Source: Clitopilus passeckerianus (taxonomy: Eukaryota; Basidiomycota; Agaricomycetes; Agaricales; Entolomataceae). From it: a DNA stretch of 64,000 nucleotides. The position numbers and the translations under genes are program-made. Each line of letters opens with the position of its first letter. The stretch's first letter is position 1. This document shows positions 1 through 10,506 of the stretch, piece after piece. The notes beneath the pieces are model-generated. The model did no database searches. It had not been told where the DNA came from and saw only the letters and a list, made by a program, of their open reading frames with translations. Location of the stretch: NCBI GenBank assembly GCA_944990035.1, contig CALYLX010000051.1, positions 1-64,000 of the forward strand, given 5' to 3'.

Positions 1-1261
1 ATGGACCATCGGTGCTTTTGACTCCACCGTCCACATCAGTGAAGAAGCCCGAAATGCCAATACCGCGATTCCCTTCGCTATGATCACCGCTGCAACCACC
101 AGCAGTATCATTGGATGGGGTAAGTCAGAGCCACCCCTCTACCTACCTCCCAGGCTGACTTTGACGTTCACTGGCGTAGGCATTAACGTGGCTCTGGCCT
201 TCTGCATGGGCAAGGACCTTGAGAGCATCTTGGCCAGCCCAATTGGTCAACCTATGGCAGCTGTATGTACCCGTCTCTGATGGTTGTCTGACCCACACTC
301 ATAGGGGTTACTACTTACTAGATCCTCTTCAACTCCTTTGGCCAACGAGGTACTCTCGCCTTCTGGGCCTGGATCATCATTGTCCAGTACGTAACGCTTC
401 TCTTTTCTATTCCAGTCTGGGATCATCCATGCTGATTAGCTCCTTTTTCACTTTGAATAGATTCTCCATCGGAATGAGCATGGTCAGTCGAAGGTCATAC
501 AGCTTCTCGGTCGGATCTCCTTACTGATGCCATTTTGTTTTGCAGCTCACCACTTGCTCTCGCCAAATCTTCGCCTTCTCCAGAGATGGAGGTCTCCCCT
601 TGTCGTTCTGGCTCTACAACGTCAACAAGCGCACCCATGCTCCCGTGAACGCAGTTTGGTTCGCTGCCGGCGTGTCATTGTTGCTCGGCCTCCTCGCCTT
701 CGCTGGGCCCAGCGCCATCGGTGCCATCTTCTCCTTGGTAGTCACCGGCCAATACCTCGCCTACTCTATCCCTATCGCTGCCAGGTTCATTGGCCAGAAA
801 GAGGTCAAGAGAGGACCTTTCTCTCTTGGCAGACTCGTGAGTCTTCCCGTACCGCATCTGAATTTGGCCTCCCGCTCATGTTCTTTCCACAGTCCATGCC
901 TGTTGCAGCAACTGCAGTCACATGGATGGTCTTCATTATCGTTGTCTTCCTGTTCCCCGCCAGCCCCAATCCTGACAAGGAGTCATTTAACTACACCATA
1001 GCGGTATGGGGAGGCACCCTCGCCCTTGCTATTGGATACTACTACCTCCCGGTATACGGTGGTATTCACTGGTTCAAGGGTCCTGTTCAAACTATCCAAG
1101 ACATGGATGTCGCTAGCCAGATGAGCGGCGAGAAAATAGCGAAAGCGACAAGGATTCAGTGTCGAAAGAAAGGACGCCGTTTCGTCATGATACTCATGAT
1201 AATGTATCTTGCTAGTTATTTATACGTTATTTTGCATGTACTCGCGTATGCCGAGATGTAA
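1..1261 (+). CDS. Amino-acid/GABA-type permease (APC superfamily), 5'-truncated by the window edge
   Basis: Integral plasma- or vacuolar-membrane amino-acid/polyamine transporter of the UGA4/GABA-permease type. The reading frame is already open at base 2 (WTIGAFDSTVHISEEARNAN, the segment after the middle of such proteins), then continues across short introns (about 119-179, 275-320, 390-461, 487-544, 837-892). Hydrophobic segments include GINVALAFCMG, FWAWIIIVQFSIGMSM, a loop with SRQIFAFSRDGG, and late helices such as WMVFIIVVFLFPAS and LALAIGYYYLPVYGG. The end is uncertain: the open frame runs to a stop at 1259-1261 with an oddly hydrophobic tail. One extra G near 1130 would instead give a polar tail rich in S, E and D ending with the TAG at 1213-1215, which is more typical of these cytosolic C-termini. 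The gene is convergent with the ZCCHC9-like gene, whose stop lies about 90 bp away. The family call is firm; the substrate is not visible. Confidence 0.85.
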
Positions 1262-1348
1262 TCCAAATGAGAATTAGAACTTTTACTGGGTTTCCGTGAG
1301 TGAAGGAAGCATTGCTGGGCAGGCCCAAAGACTGTACATGAGTATCTA

Positions 1349-2430
1349 CTAGAAGTTTACAACTTTTTTGTGTCCGATACTCGCCGTCCTATTTGCTCCT
1401 GTCTGGGCATCCGTCGACCTGTGGAACTTCCGTTCTGCTCGATCATAGCCGTCATTTTGTCGCTTGACCAGGTGGAAGTCATCTTCATCTGCTCCTGCAC
1501 CGCGCCCAGTGCCAAGCAGTGATGTATTGGTTGGTTCATCTGAAAATTTATTAGATCATTTTCGTCACGAACGAAGCTGTAGAAGATAGTACCTCTTTTT
1601 CTCAAATTGCAATCTTTGGCCAAATGAGTAGTTTCTCCACATAGTTTGCAGCAACCTCCGTTGGGGTATACACCTTTCTCCTTGTTCTGTGGACATGAAG
1701 ACGCCAGGTGCCCTTTTGTGTTGCAAACGAAGCATGAAGCGAACGGCAATGGGTTTTCTGGATCGGCGAGTTTTCTGCAGTGCGATAAAGTATGGTTCTC
1801 AGATCCACAACTGAAGTTCGCAACAACAGAATATGAATTCAACGAGGCAATCCTGAATGTATTTGAGGACCCACCGGTAACAGATCCCAACCAAGTGGTC
1901 TTTTCCCCGGATTCCTTCGGATTGTGGGCATCTCTAGCAGGGTGTCCCTTTTCACGACAAACGAAGCATATTGTGGCCTCGAACTTGTCAAATTGCCGTT
2001 TCATTCTTCGCCTTTCTGAAGGGTCAAAGTAAGGTGCTACAATGCGTGTTAGGACAAGGTCAGGATATGTCGTTAATTTCTGACATACCCGGAGGCTCTT
2101 CGGGCCTTTCTCTCATTTTCTTGTCCCTGAGCTTTTTCTTCGCCGATTTACTGAGGCCGGATAGATCACCATCTTGCAAGGCCTTCGCTTTCAGCGCCTC
2201 CTTTCGACTCGCTCTGCTGCAGCCTGAGCAGCCTTGACCCCAGTATTCCCGTCTCTCATCGAAGGCTTCGTCCGCTTCCGTTTCTTCTTCGGAGGTGCTG
2301 ATCCATTGGACTCCTCAACATGGTCCGTTGCTGATAGTGGTGCTTCTGCCTCCTGGGTGTCTTGCTCTCCATTTCCCCAGCCGGCCTCAAGATAGGTTCG
2401 TTTTCGTCCCAAGTTTGTGATCCTGGTCAT
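1349..2430 (-). CDS. ZCCHC9: ZCCHC9-like zinc-knuckle protein with two apparent frameshifts
   Basis: Putative nucleolar RNA-binding protein with four CCHC zinc knuckles. It starts at the ATG at 2428-2430 (MTRITNLGRKRTYLEAGW), has a basic K/R-rich region (PPKKKRKRTK), then the knuckles: CFVCREKGH..., ICYRCGSENHTLSHC, CFVCNTKGHLASSC and CCKLCGETTHLAKDC. The conserved tail GAGADEDDFH and HKKVVNF are in frame after the last intron, giving a stop at 1349-1351; the naive open frame to 1357 is an intron read-through. Three introns are visible (2088-2016, one ending just before the second knuckle, one after the fourth). Two reading-frame breaks remain: near 2197, where an AGGC should be AGGGC, and near 1930, where one T is missing before the last Cys of knuckle 1. 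Each is cured by one base in a homopolymer and the protein is otherwise well conserved, so assembly error is likelier than decay. Family ZCCHC9 is from memory of its motif order. Confidence 0.85.
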
Positions 2431-2518
2431 GGCCGTGAGGTGAACATGATCGTTGAAAGGAATGATCTCCTCATAGGCGTAGTATTACCGCTTATAGAAA
2501 TGCATTTTTTCTTCACTC

Positions 2519-2932
2519 TCAAACCTCCGCCTTCAAATACAGTCTGTTATTCGTTACAAGAACCAGGAAAGTCAAAAGGTTTCGGGATGCCTTGAAGCAT
2601 CTTGCCTTGCCTTCCCAGGTAGTCTTGTCTGTTAGCCCGCCAATATTGTCATTTTTATGATAGCCATCTCCGAAGGTGTCACCGCCATATATTCTTGAAC
2701 GATTTGGAGTTTCGACATGGGCAAATCTTTCTAAACTGGGCCGGACATACATCTGTAATGCATTATGCAAGGTAGTTTCCCAGCCATTCGTGCTGCTTCT
2801 AGGTTGTGTAAGTAATCCCACAATCTCTTTCAGATCAGGACCGATTGTCATGGTCCCGATAAACTCAGGCTGTGAATTCACCAGCATGATGTGAAAAAGG
2901 TCAGGAGCAGAGTCAGCACTACCGTCAATTTG
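2519..2932 (-). CDS. Unrecognised open reading frame, possible exon
   Basis: An open stretch of about 138 codons on the minus strand, with an ATG at 2885-2887 (MLVNSQPEFIGTMTIGPDLK). It could be an exon beginning upstream around 2932. Composition is protein-like (a mixed amphipathic N-terminal half, then G/D/K-rich), but I recognise no family, and no clear partner exon was found between it and the HeLo gene. It could also be chance. It lies between the divergent ZCCHC9-like and HeLo genes, so if real it would share the promoter space of the HeLo gene. Confidence 0.25.
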   Translation of the reverse strand, partial: QIDGSADSAPDLFHIMLVNSQPEFIGTMTIGPDLKEIVGLLTQPRSSTNGWETTLHNALQMYVRPSLERFAHVETPNRSRIYGGDTFGDGYHKNDNIGGLTDKTTWEGKARCFKASRNLLTFLVLVTNNRLYLKAEV

Positions 2933-3317
2933 TCAACGTTTGCCAAGGGCGATGTAGATGTGCTCTATAATGGGTGTTATTACCTTTGCGTCCTTCCCCG
3001 TCTGATACCCTTCCTCAACTCTTCAACAAGTTGTCGCAGATTCAATTGATCTGGTCTAACTAATCCATCCTGCATTGAAAATATTCCGCTCCTCCTTTCT
3101 AGTGGCACCTTTTCCCACCGGCATCATCCCGATCTCAGCTCATTACCCTCTAACACTTGCCCAGACGTTCTAGTTCATCCATTCTTTGGCTAATATCCAG
3201 TCATTGCGCAATAACATACCCCAATTACTCCTCGCCATTCCCGCCATCGTCTCGCTTTTCAATTGTCTCTGAGGATTTTTCTACACCCATTTGAACCTCT
3301 GTTACTAACAGCCGATC

Positions 3318-6300
3318 ATGGAGGCTGCAGAGCTTGTTCTGGTGGCAGTCAGTATGGTGACGCTCTGGAACACCTGCGTCCAGGTCTTCGACACTGTGGT
3401 CGCAGGCAGAAACTATGGGCTCGACACGGAGATCGTGCGAGTGAAGCTCGAGGTTGAGAGGCGCGGCTCCTCATGTGGGGAGAAGCTGTTGGGTTGGCAA
3501 AAGTACAGCGTGGCCAGCCAGATCCCGACCTTCTCATTGATCCTAGACTCAATCGGCCAGAAATTAGAGCCACGGTAATGCGCCTGCTGGGATGCGTTCA
3601 GCGAGTCTTCGAGGACACTGGCGCGCTTCAGAAGAAATATGGTTTAAAGGCCTTATCTGCGGCCAGCGGAACTGGTCAAGATGGCCCGGGTCCGTTGCCA
3701 ACAACCGACCAAGCGTCTGCCTTGATATCGACAGATAGCGCTCAGTTCCTCTTTGGAGCTGTTTTCAAGCACGCCTACTCAAGCTTGCAGAAATCGGCAA
3801 AGGACTACAAGGAGTTCATATCGTTCCGAAAGAAGACAGTCTGGGCTATTAGCGACAAGGCAAAGTTTATCAGCCTGATTTCTGAGATCAAAGGTTTCAA
3901 CGACAGTCTCGTCAGCCTCTTCCCTGATGTTCTACCTCGGACGAGGGATACGCTTCGGGAGGACATCGTGGCGAGTGACGAGATTCGCTCTCTGCAGCTG
4001 CTGCATGAAGCATCCGCGCATGACTACAATGACATCTCCGATAGTGCAAGTGTTCGACTCGCAGACCTCAAATCCACTGCAGCGTCTAGCGTGTCGGGAG
4101 ACACGGAAAAACCCAACGAAGGTCCCACCTTGCCGCAGCCCCCAAGTATTGACATAACCAAATGCGAACAGCCTGCCCCAGATGTCGATGACCCCGAAAT
4201 GTCGGAGTTGGAGAAGGCTTTGCAGGAGATGGAACTCTGGGCAGAGAGCAAATCTTCGGGGGCACTCACCTGTCGGGTGCACCAACGAGACTGGTCGTCA
4301 TACTGCAGTGCTTCGGTCCATTGGGAAGGGAAGAACCTGGAGAGTGATTTTTGGACCGAGCGATACAAGGGATTCGTTAAAATGCCACACGACGCTCTTG
4401 GTAATTGTTCAGACTTCTGACCATGTCGTTCATGCTGACGTGCTCTGTCCAGAGATCTACCATTGAAAGCGGTTTATCAAAAAGCGGGAGCGCGACAGAT
4501 ACAGTCCGCCCACTGATGAAGATTACACTTTTCTCGACATCGAGAGTGATCCCAAGTACGAGAATGTCAATCCCGGCACGGTTACAGTGGAAGGGTTTGG
4601 CATGGAGTGTTGGGATCATCAGAGAATATTTGGGAAATACCACGATGAGACGATACTTGTCAGCTATGCAACTATCCCTAACCTCCCAGCAAAGAAATTG
4701 TTGCGCCGACTTCACGAGCTGCAAAGAGGGCCAGGTAGGCTTGGATGGAATCGCGAACAAGACTAGGAAGATCTGCGTGAGTTCACTGGCATCAAACCGT
4801 ATGTTGTCTCCATTCTGCCAGCAGCCAGTTGTAGATTCAATACAATCCACTCTTTTCTAGGTACTCTACAAACTGGCAGGAATACGATAGATTTGGAGGG
4901 CCGCTCTCGGACCTGTACAGCTTATTACATCGCCGAGATGCCTTCGTCGATTTCGTCAGCACATCTAGCATCGCGTTGATTGCAATGGGTGGGGCAGAAC
5001 AGAGTTTGGGTTTATGGAATTTTTCATGGCAGGTTATAGTCGGGAAGGAGTTGGCTCGAAGGCTCGAGCATTTTCCTGACGCCTCGATCTCCGGCTTTAC
5101 GATGGATGTCCTGGGAAAACTGATCGTCTCCGACCTTTGGATTCGCAACGTTGACCTCGTACTTGCGGATGTTGAAAAGGATCCAGATGAGAAACGGGAA
5201 GAGAAGGGAAAGGAGCGGGCAAATGAAGGGGCCAGAAAGAGCGAGGGAGAGGATGAGGCAAAGACAGAAGGGGTAGGATCAAACTCCCGGGAAGAAGACA
5301 AGGGAAAGGCGAAGGGCGAGGAATCGAATCCCTGGCATGATTCTTTCGACATGGAAGGCAGGAATTTAGAAATTCACTCCCGCGTCCACGAAATGCAAGT
5401 GGAGGGTCTCCTCCAATTTGCCGAAATCATGAAGTGGCCATTCATGAACGAGACCCGCGACTATGCGGAGGATGTCTACAGTAACCTTCGCAGTGGTTCA
5501 GTGGTGAAGCCGGATATGTGGGACTGGTTATTTGGCGTGGTCCTCCCAGGCAAGTTTGCCGCCTTCAAGATCATGGCCGCTCTTGTCCTATGCACCCCAT
5601 CTCTCAGCGACACTCTCGGCGTCGGCTATTATTTTGAGAACGGGCTCTCTCTGCCGCAACGGAGTTATTGGCGAACTCGTACGGTGTTAGGTCGGGTCCT
5701 GGGTTGTCTTCCCGGGGTCAAGTCGGTCTCTGGGTGGATTGGGCCTTGCCCACCGATCGAAGGACCAAAAAGCAAGTACATCCGGCTCAAAGCGCGTCGA
5801 GTCGCGCCCCTCAAACACGATGGCGATCGTACCATATACATTGGGTCCCGTCCTGATGATGGCGAGGAAACTGTTCGCCTCAAAGACGGTGAAGACGTGC
5901 ATCAGTGAATGGCGGAGATCAAGAAGGATGAGTCCCGCTGGACGTATCCGGAGCCCCCAGTGCGCCAGATGACAACATGTACCGTGACAAGCATTCGAGT
6001 CAAGGCACTTGCACTCGATGCGAAATTCGCTGCGAAGAGCAGCAAAATGTCGAAGGAGGAAAATCGAACAGGAAACCGAATACAGGGCCAGCATCACATT
6101 CAAGGTCGACAATGAGGCGGCTGTCACTTACACACTCTACGCTAACCCAGTCTTCGTCACCCCGCCAGTCTGCGAGGGTGGTGCTCAAGGACATCCGGTG
6201 CATATGAGGGAGCTCCGGAAATTCCAAAGGCATGTCTGGAATGTCGAGGACCTGAAGGATGCATCGACAGAGGAGATTGACAATTGCGTGTTGGTTATCA

Positions 6301-6461
6301 ACGCGACAGGCAAGGGTGCGGAGGCACTGGCGAGAGCATGGTGCTCTGAGAGAGGCAAAAACGCTGTCATCAGGCGCGCTCCAGGGCCTTGTTTTGTTTG
6401 TGCCTATAATATTGCCAGCAACCAGGGTTTAGGAGTCAATGTGCTTATTTGGGTGTCATGA
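3318..6461 (+). pseudogene. HeLo-domain (prion-inhibition/HET-type) gene with large uncharacterised C-terminal region, disrupted
   Basis: The N-terminus from the ATG at 3318 matches the HeLo (Het-s/LopB) domain: a first hydrophobic helix, then CVQVFDTVVAGRNYG, the WGEAVGLA motif near 3473, and LISEIKGFNDSLVSLFP near 3875-3925 closing the bundle. HeLo domains are membrane-targeting cell-death modules in fungi. A long acidic/coiled linker follows, then a K/E-rich low-complexity stretch (about 5180-5330), then a C-terminal region ending with a block containing INATGKGAEALARAWCSERG and a CFVCA motif. I recognise that last block only as recurrent in fungal proteins. Introns are seen at about 4391-4452 and 4799-4860. 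As written the gene is broken: frame changes near 3461, 4479-4483 and 6060-6063, and in-frame stops at 4764-4766 (TAG) and 5906-5908 (TGA). All three frame changes lie in homopolymers; both stops could come from one transition each. It may be a pseudogene, a null allele, or partly misassembled. Confidence 0.7.
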
Positions 6462-7381
6462 ACGGCCATTGTTGACACTGATCATAATAAAACCCCCCTT
6501 ACCATTCGACTTCTGAAAGCCCTTACCATTCGACTTCTTCTCCACCATCGTCCTTCCTTCTTATGCTTCCTTCGAGAGACTGCCTTACTTTCCTTTTCTC
6601 CCTGCACTTGCCCTGTACTCCCTCAACCTTGCTCCCAAGAACATTGCCTCGGCTCCGATTCTTCATTTTCCATTTTTCACGCCGGAGTGAAGTGCAAGTC
6701 CACTATTTATGTTCGTGTACAATACCGTGGTAGCCTACTCCTGCTTAGATTGACTGATGTCTATAATCACCCGTTTTATCCTTGGTCTTACTTCTCACCT
6801 CTCTCATTTTTGATTTCTTGGTATAATAGTGGACAATTGAAGTTCAAATGGCTGCTTTCTGCTCGAGCTATCGCATTCTGGGAGGTTTGACTGCCTTGGC
6901 TATTCGACTTGGCGAAAGAAAAGGTGAGGTTGAAGAATCGGGCTAAAGTTGGACTATTTAATATACAATGTGCTAATGTATCCAACGTAGCCCTAATGTG
7001 AATCGTGGTATAGCAACACTGCAGGTGAAAATCCGAAACATCCGGTCGGGAGCGAGCATTTATAGGAAATTACTCTAAACAACGTAATGCTAATTTACTG
7101 CACCCACTGATTCGCAGCCCGAGGTTGTAAAAAAGGCCAGTAATCCGGACGACGTAACCATGTTATAGCCTGGCTACATCAATACCTGTGACTTTTGATT
7201 TGCACACAGTCCCCCTAAAACTGTATCGTGTTTGAATACTCTATCTGTGATATTGCATTAATTGATCATTTTGTCGTGTACTGGGCTCAGATGTATCATC
7301 CAACTCGACTCAAGGTCTTGGAGAAACCGTATCAAGTTATTACTTTGCAACGTCCAACCTATAAGGGTGCTATCGCTACTC
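6462..7381. other. Intergenic interval between HeLo gene and FunK1 gene
   Basis: About 920 bp with no convincing coding exon on either strand. It separates two convergent genes, so it should hold two 3' ends. It is CT-rich at 6530-6680 and A+T-rich thereafter. The only structure noticed is the short direct repeat at 6496-6538. Confidence 0.6.
6496..6538. repeat. 19-bp direct repeat, two copies
   Basis: The string CCCTTACCATTCGACTTCT occurs at 6496-6514 and again at 6520-6538, separated by five bases (period 24). It lies just 3' of the HeLo gene stop. It may be a small slippage duplication; no terminal inverted repeats flank it. Confidence 0.85.
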
Positions 7382-9519
7382 TCAGGCAGGCCAGTCATCT
7401 GGGAGACCATCTATGTGCTTAAACTCGGCCTTGACAAAGTCGATATAGACTTCCTTTGATAAGTCTTTCACCGCTTCTAAATCCAATTGTTCCATCTCCT
7501 CCAGTTGCTCTTGACCACGCACCAACAGCTCTCTCCAATCAGATAACAGACCATTGAATACTTGCCAGTATTTTGAGAGGCCTGTGTTCCAGTTAGTCTT
7601 ACGCATACGATTCACAATTGATGTTTTTCCACTGTCAACCTCAGCAAGGGAATCATGGGTAAACCACATCCACCATAGCCGCTCCACTTCAGTTCTTTTG
7701 AAAGGAGGGATTTGAGACAATACTGTGTATAGCAGAACCCAGAAAAAGGATTCAAGATCATCTAGTGGGGTGTGGATGATACCTTGATTGTTACGCCATC
7801 CGTCAGAAACACGTTGAGAGACAAAGGTTTCGTGCCCTGTGGGCAGAGACGAAGTTCAAGAAAGTTGTATTGCTTGGACACAGGGATGACACACTGAACG
7901 CTGAGAGGATGCCTCTGCACTGTCCCCCCACCTCTTTGCAACATCACCATCAATGAGCACAGCAATACAGTGTCCACTGGGAACAATTCCACTTAGACTA
8001 ACATATACACATGTCAACACATTAGGCAGGAGTCAGGTATAAATTGGACGACTCACAGAGGTGGAACTAGACGTTGCTCTTCAGCCGAGAGCAAGAGGAT
8101 GTTGCGGCTGCTGATGTCCCGATGCAGATAATTTCCTTCGTAAAAAAGAGCGCAATGACCTAGAGGTAGAATTGAATTCTTGTGAAGTAAACAGTGCCAG
8201 TGCGTATAGACGTTACCAATCATAGCATGTACTAGGGCAAGTGCAAGGGTTTTTGGCCCTCGCGCAGACGACAAGGGCTCGCCAATATCTCGGATGAGGA
8301 TATGGCGATGCAGGCGGCATTCGATGCAAGTCGGAGGTGGAATGCTATCCAAGTTCCAGGGAGCAATGTCCTCGGGCAGTTTGATTTGGTCTGCGTCGTA
8401 GCCACATATAATATGGACGATCCCAACGTACTTTTTCACAGAAGCGAAAATGTCTTCCTCCTTGTCTCGATAGACTGGCGGGTGAGAACATTTGAGAATG
8501 AAACGGCGGGGGAGTGAATCGATGGGAAGCTGTATGTTTTCATTGGGTATTTCGGGTGATGGCCTAGAAAGAGGTCTAAATCGTTTAGTCGTAGAGCTGT
8601 TGATTCTGAGGCAAATGGCTGCTTGACATTCCCTTCTTGACATATATTATCCGGCTCAAGAGAGTAGAAAGACGCGAGTACCACGTCCACGGATTGTGTT
8701 GCGACGACAGACAACATGCTTGATGTGATATAGGTGGTTGTTAAATTTGAAATGAGAATGACTTTGTCCCGTTTGGTATCCTGCCTGGGTCGAGCTGGTC
8801 CAACTCAATATGCCAACGATTGTCGAGACGAAAGAATAAAAGCCCTCGTACTTTGCCAACTTCATGGCCTTCGAAGCCAACAGGCCTCCTCGGTGAAATA
8901 CTGCAAGGCGGAAATGCGAGGTTTGGTAATGGAGGGTGAAGGCTGGAACGAAGTAGTGATTGTCAGCTGAGGCAAAGATGCATCGGGCATATGAAGCTGC
9001 TTGGGCGATCATAAGTTTCCAGTCTTTTGCCAGCTCCCCGGGAATTTCGACGTCTGACCACGAGCAAAGTTGGCCGTCGGGTGGCCTAATTGAGACCGAT
9101 ATGGAGAAAATGCTTGATTTGATTGGCGGGTCGGATTCGACGTTTTCGTACATCTCTTTGTCGTAGACATGAAATGCTATGTCCTTTGATACCCAATTAC
9201 TCGGCACATCTGGAAATTTTTGCTTGAACGCGGTGACGATGGCGTCAAGGAGGCTCCGGAAAGGGGAATAGAAGTCCCCCTCGCCGGCGAGTGGTAAAGG
9301 CCAATCTTTGATTCCGACTTTTTGGTCTCGCACTGTAATCCAGCGATTCTCCAGAAGCCAGTCCAAAACGACCTGTGCCCTCCCATGATCGGGGCAGAAC
9401 GAAGTATGGGGGGACGGTGATTCATAGAGATCACCAGATAGCTCCTGCTGCAGAAGATTCAGAAGTGCATCATCAGTACACATGGCCTCCTCGTGGAGCG
9501 TGAGTTCGTCGGCGGACAT
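7382..9519 (-). CDS. FunK1-type fungal protein kinase
   Basis: Putative protein kinase of the FunK1 family, expanded in multicellular basidiomycetes. Starts at the ATG at 9517-9519 (MSADELTLHEEAM). A roughly 250-residue N-terminal region ends with NTIRGRGTRV, then the kinase core: LPRRFILK (candidate VAIK-type Lys), the catalytic loop LHRDISSRNILLL with Asp and Asn present, the metal-binding LIDGDVA in place of DFG, and the family signature HTPLDDLESFFWVLLY near 7700-7760. Introns are visible at about 8211-8158, 8055-7998 and 7900-7840. Frame problems: a one-base change is needed near 8670 and again before 8600, and one G is missing near 7782 (AAGG should be AAGGG) just ahead of the PLDDLESFFW signature. 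Catalytic residues are intact, so the gene is probably functional and the breaks are probably assembly errors. It is divergent from the OsmC gene. Confidence 0.85.
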
Positions 9520-9834
9520 GTCTTGCGTCTCTTTGATGATGTGAGCCCGAGGCCCAACATGATGTCTACTCGTGCTCTCTGAGAGTGGGGTCTCGTACGT
9601 TGTGGGATCGTTTATCCGGGCCTTTTCGTTGTGTTTATTGGAGATGTTGTCTCTTCTTGCGCCCGTTTAACACCGCGACTGGAAGTTGGGGGGTCCATAG
9701 ATGGGGCGTCGTGGTCGCTCCTTTGCCAGTGTGTGATCCATGTCACGGGTGTAACGGAGCAGTGCCACTTGATGACGTAAGCCGGTAAGCAGAGCTACGT
9801 TATCGCCGGGCTGCTTGCAAACTCAACGCCTCTC
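9520..9834. promoter_or_regulatory. Shared upstream region of FunK1 and OsmC genes
   Basis: A 315-bp interval between two divergent start codons, so promoters of both genes must lie here or in the first exons. I see no clear TATA box; the tract is G/T-rich near 9640-9720. Confidence 0.5.
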
Positions 9835-10506
9835 ATGAACGTCGCACGTTTAGCCCGCTCTGTTCCCCGTCTCGTCCCCGTTTCACGCATCTCTGGCATT
9901 CAAAGGAGGAATTTCCTTACTCTTAAAGACATCAAGGTAACGACAGCTATGGTTCAACGCGATTGAGGGTAGTTTTACATGACGCAACCAGTACACGGCC
10001 CATGCGACAGCCAAGGGGGAAGGTCGCAATGGCGAGACAAAATCTGGAAAGCTTGAGCTTGACCTAGCTATGCCAAAGGAACTCGGGGGCACTGGAAAGG
10101 GTGCTAATCCTGAGCAGCTGTTTGCTATGGGATATGCTTGTGAGTTTCCGAGTCTTTCCTGTTTGTTACTCGTCTTAACGCCGATGCACGTATTTCAGCC
10201 TGTCTTCTTGGAGCAATTCAGCTGTCCGCTCGTAAATTAGGGAAACCTGAAAGCTCCAAGGATGCCGTCGTCCGCACCCATGTTCACATTGGAGAAGCCC
10301 AGGAAGTTGGTGGCTTCGGATTGGCGGTGGATATCGAAGTCGAGAACGTCCCAGAGGACGTGTTGAAAGCTGGACATGAGGTATACCTCTACTTTCGCAA
10401 ATAGAGAAGACCGAAAGCTCAACCAATCTCCTTTGTACGCGTCTAGGCTTGCCCGTACAGTAGGGCACTCAACCACGGAATCGTTGTCAACGTCAAGAAG
10501 GCGTAA
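9835..10506 (+). CDS. OsmC/Ohr-family organic hydroperoxide reductase, probably mitochondrial
   Basis: Thiol peroxidase reducing organic hydroperoxides through a Cys pair. Four exons: 9835-9936, 9992-10139, 10199-10380 and 10447-10506, all with GT-AG introns. The N-terminus (MNVARLARSVPRLVPVSRIS, then RRNF) is Arg-rich without acidic residues, a typical mitochondrial presequence. The Ohr core follows: GRNGETKSGKLELDLAMPKE, GGTGKGANPEQLFAMGYASC (first catalytic Cys), and near the C-terminus CPYSRALNHGIVVNV (second Cys), ending VKKA. About 163 residues, matching one Ohr domain plus presequence. Bacterial Ohr normally acts with lipoyl proteins as reductant; that this holds in fungal mitochondria is inference. 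No disruption seen. Confidence 0.93.

Noticed and set aside
4732..4766. 32-nt GT...AG segment that could splice out the TAG at 4764
   Set aside because: Too short for a spliceosomal intron here and its removal shifts the frame into another stop.
6496..6538. Direct repeat considered as a CRISPR-like or transposon end
   Set aside because: Only two copies with a five-base gap, no spacers, no inverted termini, and a eukaryotic context.
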